A stretch of 9,865 bases of DNA, taken from the NCBI GenBank assembly GCA_904420235.1, contig CAJFUS010000071.1, positions 1-9,865 on the forward strand, read 5' to 3'. The notes under the pieces were generated by a model, which saw only the letters and a list, made by a program, of their open reading frames with translations, ran no database searches and was not told the origin of the DNA. A program made the position numbers and the translations under genes. The stretch comes from Candidatus Neoanaerotignum tabaqchaliae. Lineage in GTDB: Bacteria > Bacillota > Clostridia > Lachnospirales > Anaerotignaceae. Positions 5,698 through 9,865 of this stretch are shown piece by piece (the first letter of the stretch is position 1; each line of letters begins with the position of its first letter).

Positions 5698-6976
5698 TTA
5701 TAAAAATGGCGGGGAAAAGACTATTGAAAGGATATTATCCCGCTCCCAGCTTGATTATGGCAACGTTCAGGAAATTGTGGACGGAATACTTACCGATATA
5801 AGAAAAAACGGCGATAAGGCGGTGTTTGAGTATACCAAAAAGTTTGACGCAGTGGATATTGATAAAAACAGTATTGTCGTAAGTGACGAGGAAATAAAAT
5901 ATGCCTATTCTCAAGTTAAGCCAGAGCTTTTGGAGATAATAAAAAAATCGGCTCAAAGAATAAAGGACTTTCACCAAAAACAAAAAAGAAATAGTTGGTT
6001 TGAAACCTCTGAAAACGGCGAAATAATGGGACAAATGGTGCGTCCTCTTGAGAACGTGGGCGTTTATGTGCCCGGCGGAAAAGCGGCTTATCCCTCGTCG
6101 GTGCTTATGAACGTTATGCCGGCCCATGTGGCAGGCGTTAAAAACATATATATGACAACTCCGGCTCAAAAGGACGGAAGGGTTTATCCAACAACAATAG
6201 TGGCGGCCATGGAGGCGGGAGTAAACAAAATATTCAAGGTTGGCGGCGCTCAGGCCATAGCGGCATTGGCATACGGAACGGAAAGCATACCCAAAGTTGA
6301 CAAAATATGCGGACCGGGAAACATATTTGTGGCCATAGCCAAAAAATCCGTTTACGGCCATGTTAACATTGATTCCGTGGCGGGGCCAAGCGAGATACTT
6401 ATTGTGGCCGACGGCACGGCCAATCCGGTTTACGTGGCGGCAGACCTTCTTTCTCAGGCGGAACATGACGAACTGGCGTCGGCCATACTTATAACGCCCG
6501 ATGAGAAATTGGCGTACAGCGTTCAAAAAGAGGTTGAAAAGCAGACAGCCGTTCTTGAGAGAAAAGATATTATAAATAAATCCATAGAAAATTACGGGGC
6601 GATTATAATTACAAAGGATATAATGGAAGCCTGCGGCATATCAAACAAAATAGCGCCGGAACACATGGAAATATGCGTTTCATCGCCATTTGAGCTTCTG
6701 CCTTTTATTAAAAACGCCGGAGCCGTATTTTTGGGAAGTTATTCGCCGGAGCCTCTTGGGGACTATATGGCGGGGCCTAACCATGTGTTGCCGACAGGCG
6801 GAACGGCAAGATTTTTCTCGCCCCTTTCGGTTGACGATTTCATTAAAAAATCCAGCATTATATCTTTCAGCCGCGACGCACTTATGGACTTAAGCGACGA
6901 TATTATAGGCTTTGCCAATGCCGAGGGACTTACGGCCCACGCCAACGCCGTAAGGGTAAGAAAGGAGGGCCTTTAA
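5681..6976 (+). CDS. hisD: HisD, histidinol dehydrogenase
   Basis: The 431-residue enzyme performs the last two steps of the pathway, oxidising L-histidinol to histidine with two NAD+. The zinc and catalytic residues are in place: Gln259 and His262 in LLSQAEHDELAS, Glu327-His328 in APEHME, Asp361 in GDYMAGPNHVLPT and His420 in LTAHANAVRVR. These sit at or one residue from the E. coli positions (259, 262, 326-327, 360, 419). The NAD region VGGAQAIAALAYGT (187-200) and CGPGN (210-214) are intact, as is DSVAGPSEI (231-239). The chosen start is ATG 5681, not the GTG nine bases earlier that overlaps the ribosome site. It overlaps hisG by 17 nt and abuts hisB with no intergenic base. No hisC gene intervenes, unlike in many his operons. 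Confidence 0.96.
   Translation: MIPIIDYKNGGEKTIERILSRSQLDYGNVQEIVDGILTDIRKNGDKAVFEYTKKFDAVDIDKNSIVVSDEEIKYAYSQVKPELLEIIKKSAQRIKDFHQKQKRNSWFETSENGEIMGQMVRPLENVGVYVPGGKAAYPSSVLMNVMPAHVAGVKNIYMTTPAQKDGRVYPTTIVAAMEAGVNKIFKVGGAQAIAALAYGTESIPKVDKICGPGNIFVAIAKKSVYGHVNIDSVAGPSEILIVADGTANPVYVAADLLSQAEHDELASAILITPDEKLAYSVQKEVEKQTAVLERKDIINKSIENYGAIIITKDIMEACGISNKIAPEHMEICVSSPFELLPFIKNAGAVFLGSYSPEPLGDYMAGPNHVLPTGGTARFFSPLSVDDFIKKSSIISFSRDALMDLSDDIIGFANAEGLTAHANAVRVRKEGL
6964..6969 (+). promoter_or_regulatory. Ribosome binding site supporting the TTG start of hisB
   Basis: GGAGGG at 6964-6969 lies in the last codons of hisD and ends 7 nt before TTG 6977. TTG at this point gives the typical IGPD N-terminus MRTAEIRRDT, and no ATG occurs before the conserved region, so the TTG start is well supported. 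Confidence 0.8.
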
Positions 6977-7567
6977 TTGAGAACCGCCGAAATAAGAAGG
7001 GATACATTTGAGACAAAAATAAATATGTCCATAGACCTTGACGGCACAGGAATAAACAACATATCAACGGGCATAGGTTTTTTTGACCATATGCTTACCC
7101 ATATATCAAAACATGGGTTTTTTGACATTGATGTAGAGGCTAAGGGAGATATAGAGGTTGACTGCCACCACACAATAGAGGACGTGGGAATTGTGTTCGG
7201 CAAATGCCTTTCGCAGGCTCTTGGAGACAGAAAGGGAATTAAAAGGTACGGTTTTTTTATACTGCCCATGGACGAGGCGCTGATTTTATGTTCTCTTGAT
7301 ATATCGGGAAGGCCGTATCTTAACTTTGACGCTGTTTTTCCAACGGAAAAATGCGGCGATATGGACATGGAAATGGTTGAGGAGTTTTTTAAGGCGGTTT
7401 GCCTTAATTCAGGCATAGACATGCACATAAAAATGCTGGAGGGCAAAAACAGTCACCACATAGCCGAGGGTATATTTAAGTGTTTTGCCAAAGCCCTTGA
7501 CATGGCTGTTTCATACGATGAAAGAATAGAAGGCGTGCTTTCCACAAAGGGCATGTTGGAGGTATAA
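6977..7567 (+). CDS. hisB: HisB, imidazoleglycerol-phosphate dehydratase (monofunctional)
   Basis: This 196-residue enzyme dehydrates imidazoleglycerol phosphate to imidazoleacetol phosphate. The length is that of the monofunctional dehydratase, without the N-terminal histidinol-phosphatase domain of the enterobacterial fusion, so the phosphatase must be encoded elsewhere. The Mn-binding motifs are complete: GIGFFDHML (32-40) with HISKHG after it, DCHHTIEDVGI (62-72), and the second-half repeat KNSHHIAEGIFK (158-169 region). The start is TTG 6977, directly after the hisD stop, with GGAGGG at 6964-6969. Only 3 nt separate it from hisH. Confidence 0.96.
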   Translation: MRTAEIRRDTFETKINMSIDLDGTGINNISTGIGFFDHMLTHISKHGFFDIDVEAKGDIEVDCHHTIEDVGIVFGKCLSQALGDRKGIKRYGFFILPMDEALILCSLDISGRPYLNFDAVFPTEKCGDMDMEMVEEFFKAVCLNSGIDMHIKMLEGKNSHHIAEGIFKCFAKALDMAVSYDERIEGVLSTKGMLEV

Positions 7568-7570
7568 AAT

Positions 7571-8167
7571 ATGATTTCTATTATTGATTACGGCATGGGC
7601 AATCTGCGCAGTGTTCAAAAGGCCTTTGAGTTTTTGGGATATGATGCCGAGATTACGGATAATCCGGAAAAAATAGCCCAAAGCGATAAGGTTGTCCTTC
7701 CGGGAGTCGGCGCTTTCAGGGACGCCATGGCAACTCTTAAAGAGCGGGAAATTGACAAGGCAATATATAAAATTGATGAGGACAAAAAGCCTTTTTTGGG
7801 AATTTGCCTTGGAATGCAGATGATGTTTGACAAAAGCTATGAAAACGGAGAATATAAGGGCCTTGGCCTTATGCCGGGAGAAATTGTGCTTTTGCCGAAA
7901 GACCAGATTATACCGCAGATAGGCTGGAACAGCCTTAACATAAAGGTTAGAAGTCCGCTTTTTGAAGGAATAGGCGACGAGCCATATGTGTATTTTGTTC
8001 ATTCATACAGGCTAAAAACCGATGCGCCTGTTGTAAGCGCCACGTGCTTTTACGGTGAGGAAATACAGGTGGCGGCTCAGAAGGACAATATTTTTGCCTT
8101 GCAGTTTCATCCGGAAAAAAGCGGGGATACAGGTTTAAAAATACTTAACAATTTTGGGAGGCTTTAA
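7571..8167 (+). CDS. hisH: HisH, glutamine amidotransferase subunit of imidazole glycerol phosphate synthase
   Basis: This 198-residue class I glutamine amidotransferase hydrolyses glutamine and channels ammonia to HisF. The triad is visible: Cys79 in LGICLGMQMMF, His180 and Glu182 in FALQFHPEKSG. Other family marks are MISIIDYGMGNLRSV at the N-terminus, LPGVGAFRDAM (43-53), and YFVHSYRL (141-148). GGAGG at 7558-7562, overlapping the end of hisB, is 8 nt from ATG 7571. Its partner hisF is two genes downstream with hisA between, a common order. The gap to hisA is 3 nt. Confidence 0.97.
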   Translation: MISIIDYGMGNLRSVQKAFEFLGYDAEITDNPEKIAQSDKVVLPGVGAFRDAMATLKEREIDKAIYKIDEDKKPFLGICLGMQMMFDKSYENGEYKGLGLMPGEIVLLPKDQIIPQIGWNSLNIKVRSPLFEGIGDEPYVYFVHSYRLKTDAPVVSATCFYGEEIQVAAQKDNIFALQFHPEKSGDTGLKILNNFGRL

Positions 8168-8170
8168 TAT

Positions 8171-8887
8171 ATGAGAATTTATCCGGCCATAGACCTTAAG
8201 GGCGGCCAGTGCGTAAGGCTTAAACAGGGAAAATTTGACGACGTTACAAGTTACGGAAGCAATCCTGTTGAAAGGGCTGAAATTTGGGCCTCCTGCGGAG
8301 CGTCATACATACATGTTGTTGATTTGGACGGCGCCAGAACGGGAAACGGCGAAAATTTATCGGCAATAAAGAATATAGCCAAAAGTGTCAAAATTCCCGT
8401 TCAAACAGGCGGCGGCATAAGAAATATTGAAAATATAAAAGAAAGAATGGACGCCGGAGTTTCAAGAGTTATAATAGGTACGGCGGCTATAAATAATCCT
8501 GAACTTGTTGCTGAAGCCGTTAAGCTTTACGGTGATAAAATAGCCGTAGGCGTTGACGCTTCCAATGGATATGTGGCCGTTGACGGCTGGGAAAAGATAA
8601 CTGACGTTAAAGCCGTTGATTTGTGCCTTAAAATGAAGAATATTGGTGTTAAAACTGTTATATATACGGATATATCAAAGGACGGAATGATGCAGGGGCC
8701 GAACATAGAAAGCACAAAAGAACTTATAGAAAGCACAGGGCTTAATATAATAGCTTCCGGAGGAATTTCTTCTATGGCGGATTTAGAGAAAGTGAGCGCC
8801 ATAGGCGCCGAAGGTGCTATTATAGGCAAGGCCCTTTACAACAGCACCCTTAATCTTGCGGAAGTTATTGAAAAATTTGAGAAATAA
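8171..8887 (+). CDS. hisA: HisA, ProFAR isomerase
   Basis: This 238-residue (beta/alpha)8-barrel protein converts ProFAR to PRFAR by an Amadori rearrangement. The general acid/base pair is present: Asp8 in YPAIDLKGG and Asp129 in VGVDASNG, with Thr166 in YTDISKDG. The two phosphate-binding sites appear as QTGGGIR (78-84) with IIGTAAINNP (101-110), and ASGGISSM (195-202) with IIGKALY (217-223). The half-barrel repeat typical of HisA/HisF is evident. GGGAGG at 8156-8161 lies inside the hisH end, 9 nt before ATG 8171. It is followed by hisF after 16 nt. Confidence 0.97.
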   Translation: MRIYPAIDLKGGQCVRLKQGKFDDVTSYGSNPVERAEIWASCGASYIHVVDLDGARTGNGENLSAIKNIAKSVKIPVQTGGGIRNIENIKERMDAGVSRVIIGTAAINNPELVAEAVKLYGDKIAVGVDASNGYVAVDGWEKITDVKAVDLCLKMKNIGVKTVIYTDISKDGMMQGPNIESTKELIESTGLNIIASGGISSMADLEKVSAIGAEGAIIGKALYNSTLNLAEVIEKFEK

Positions 8888-8889
8888 AC

Positions 8890-8895
8890 AGGGGG
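8890..8895 (+). promoter_or_regulatory. Ribosome binding site supporting the TTG start of hisF
   Basis: AGGGGG at 8890-8895 lies in the short gap after hisA and ends 8 nt before TTG 8904. The TTG gives MHTKRIIPCLDV, which is the expected HisF N-terminus, and no ATG is available there. Confidence 0.78.
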
Positions 8896-8903
8896 CGCTT
8901 TAA

Positions 8904-9662
8904 TTGCATACAAAAAGAATTATACCATGCCTTGACGTTAACAACGGAAGGGTTGTTAAAGGTGTTAATTTTGTTAACCTTCGTGACGCCGGCGACCCTG
9001 TTGAGGCAGCTGAGTTTTATAATAAGTCGATGGCGGACGAGCTTGTGTTTCTTGATATAACAGCGTCATCGGACGACAGGAATATTATGCTTGACGTTGT
9101 TAGAAGAACGGCGGAAAAAGTTTTTATTCCCCTCACCGTTGGCGGCGGCATAAGGAGCATAGAGGATTTCAGAAAAATACTTTCGGCCGGAGCCGACAAA
9201 ATTTCGGTTAACTCGGCGGCCGTGAAAAATCCTCAGCTTATAAACGAGGCCGCCCAAAGATTCGGCACACAATGCGTTGTTGTTGCCATAGACGCCAAAA
9301 AAAGACCTGACGGTGGGTTTGACGTATATTTAAACGGAGGAAGGGTCAACACCGGAAAGGATGCCGTTTTGTGGGCTAAAGAGGCGCAGGAAAGAGGCGC
9401 GGGGGAAATACTTCTTACAAGCATGGACTGCGACGGGGTTAAAAACGGCTATGACATAGAGCTTACAAGGGCCGTTTCCTCAAGTGTGAAAATTCCGGTT
9501 ATAGCCTCTGGAGGGGCCGGAAAAATGAAGCATTTTTACGACGCTCTTACGGAAGGCGGGGCCGACGCGGCTTTAGCGGCAAGTCTTTTCCACTTCAGGG
9601 AAATGGAAATAGTTGACCTTAAAAAATATCTTAAAAACAGGAATGTTCCTGTAAGGCTTTAA
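8904..9662 (+). CDS. hisF: HisF, cyclase subunit of imidazole glycerol phosphate synthase
   Basis: This 252-residue (beta/alpha)8 barrel uses PRFAR and ammonia from HisH to make imidazoleglycerol phosphate and AICAR. Catalytic Asp11 (IIPCLDVNNGRVVKG) and Asp130 (VVAIDAKK) occupy the same numbers as in Thermotoga HisF. Phosphate-binding elements are TVGGGIRS (78-85) with DKISVNSAA (98-106), and IASGGAGKM (200-208) with AALAASLFHF (222-231). LTSMDCDGVKNGYD (171-184) is the family signature. Length is standard. Start TTG 8904 is set by AGGGGG upstream. The hisI ribosome site begins on the last bases of its stop codon. Confidence 0.97.
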   Translation: MHTKRIIPCLDVNNGRVVKGVNFVNLRDAGDPVEAAEFYNKSMADELVFLDITASSDDRNIMLDVVRRTAEKVFIPLTVGGGIRSIEDFRKILSAGADKISVNSAAVKNPQLINEAAQRFGTQCVVVAIDAKKRPDGGFDVYLNGGRVNTGKDAVLWAKEAQERGAGEILLTSMDCDGVKNGYDIELTRAVSSSVKIPVIASGGAGKMKHFYDALTEGGADAALAASLFHFREMEIVDLKKYLKNRNVPVRL

Positions 9663-9674
9663 GGAGAGTTTAAA

Positions 9675-9865
9675 ATGAGTTTTGCCGACAATTTAAAATA
9701 TGATAAAAACGGGCTTATACCCGTTATAGCCCAGGACTATAAAAACAATCAGGTACTTATGCTGGCATACGCCAATAAAGAGGCCGTTGAGAGAACTGTA
9801 AGCGAGGGCACATGCTATTATTTTTCAAGAAGCCGCAACGAGCTTTGGCACAAGGGAGATACATC
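9675..9865 (+). CDS. hisI: HisI, phosphoribosyl-AMP cyclohydrolase, N-terminal part (3' truncated by window edge)
   Basis: ATG 9675 follows AAGGAG (9661-9666) by 8 nt and opens a frame that runs off the window after 63 full codons. The visible protein begins MSFADNLKYDKNGLIPVIAQ, continues with VLMLAYANKEAVERT, and ends with CYYFSRSRNELWHKGDT, the hallmark of phosphoribosyl-AMP cyclohydrolase just before the SG of the family signature. It hydrolyses phosphoribosyl-AMP to ProFAR. The zinc-binding cysteines, and whether a HisE pyrophosphatase domain is fused behind it, lie outside the window. Confidence 0.94.
   Translation, partial: MSFADNLKYDKNGLIPVIAQDYKNNQVLMLAYANKEAVERTVSEGTCYYFSRSRNELWHKGDT

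Noticed and set aside
5735..6526. A 263-codon open frame on the minus strand inside hisD
   Set aside because: It lies wholly opposite a strongly conserved hisD, has a composition rich in Arg, His, Tyr and Phe typical of an antisense shadow, and matches no family I know.
7511..8002. A 163-codon open frame on the minus strand across hisB/hisH
   Set aside because: It is antisense to two clearly conserved genes, with no ribosome site considered convincing and no recognisable domain.

Overview
This window reads as the chromosome of a low-GC, endospore-forming Firmicute of the class Clostridia. The evidence is AT-rich intergenic DNA, heavy use of ATA and CTT codons, strong GGAGG-type ribosome binding sites, a spoIVB-spo0A pair, and a histidine operon headed by hisZ with a short-form hisG. 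A Lachnospiraceae-like relative is a guess from style and gene order, not something the sequence proves.

Layout: (1) 1-297, the 3' end of mnmA (tRNA 2-thiouridylase). (2) 298-692, an AT-rich gap with one clear intrinsic terminator at 497-526. (3) 693-2932, spoIVB (sporulation signalling serine protease) followed by a Spo0A-family response regulator, the usual order in sporeformers. (4) 2929-3582, on the minus strand, a chloramphenicol-acetyltransferase-family protein whose stop codon overlaps that of the spo0A-like gene. (5) 3583-3754, a divergent intergenic region with a near-consensus sigma-A promoter and a dyad over its predicted transcription start. (6) 3755-9865, a tightly packed histidine operon hisZ-hisG-hisD-hisB-hisH-hisA-hisF-hisI, cut off inside hisI by the window edge.

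The his genes cover most of the path from PRPP + ATP to histidine. HisZ/HisG do step 1, HisI the cyclohydrolase step, HisA the isomerase, HisH/HisF the glutamine-dependent synthase, HisB the dehydratase and HisD the final oxidation. No hisC lies among them, and neither hisE nor a histidinol-phosphatase gene is visible before the window ends. Translational coupling is likely throughout: overlaps of 4 and 17 nt, an abutting pair, and gaps of 3 to 16 nt.

Most of the window is ordinary, and I see no phage, transposon, CRISPR array, defence island or novel multi-gene system. The observation most worth following is the Spo0A-family protein. Its DNA-binding domain is well conserved and it keeps the phospho-acceptor Asp, but the acidic pair, the conserved Thr and the conserved Lys of the receiver look substituted or displaced, and it carries a C-terminal tail of roughly 30 residues. 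Secondary points are the dyad at the hisZ start site, the CAT-like gene sharing its stop with spo0A, and the missing hisC.
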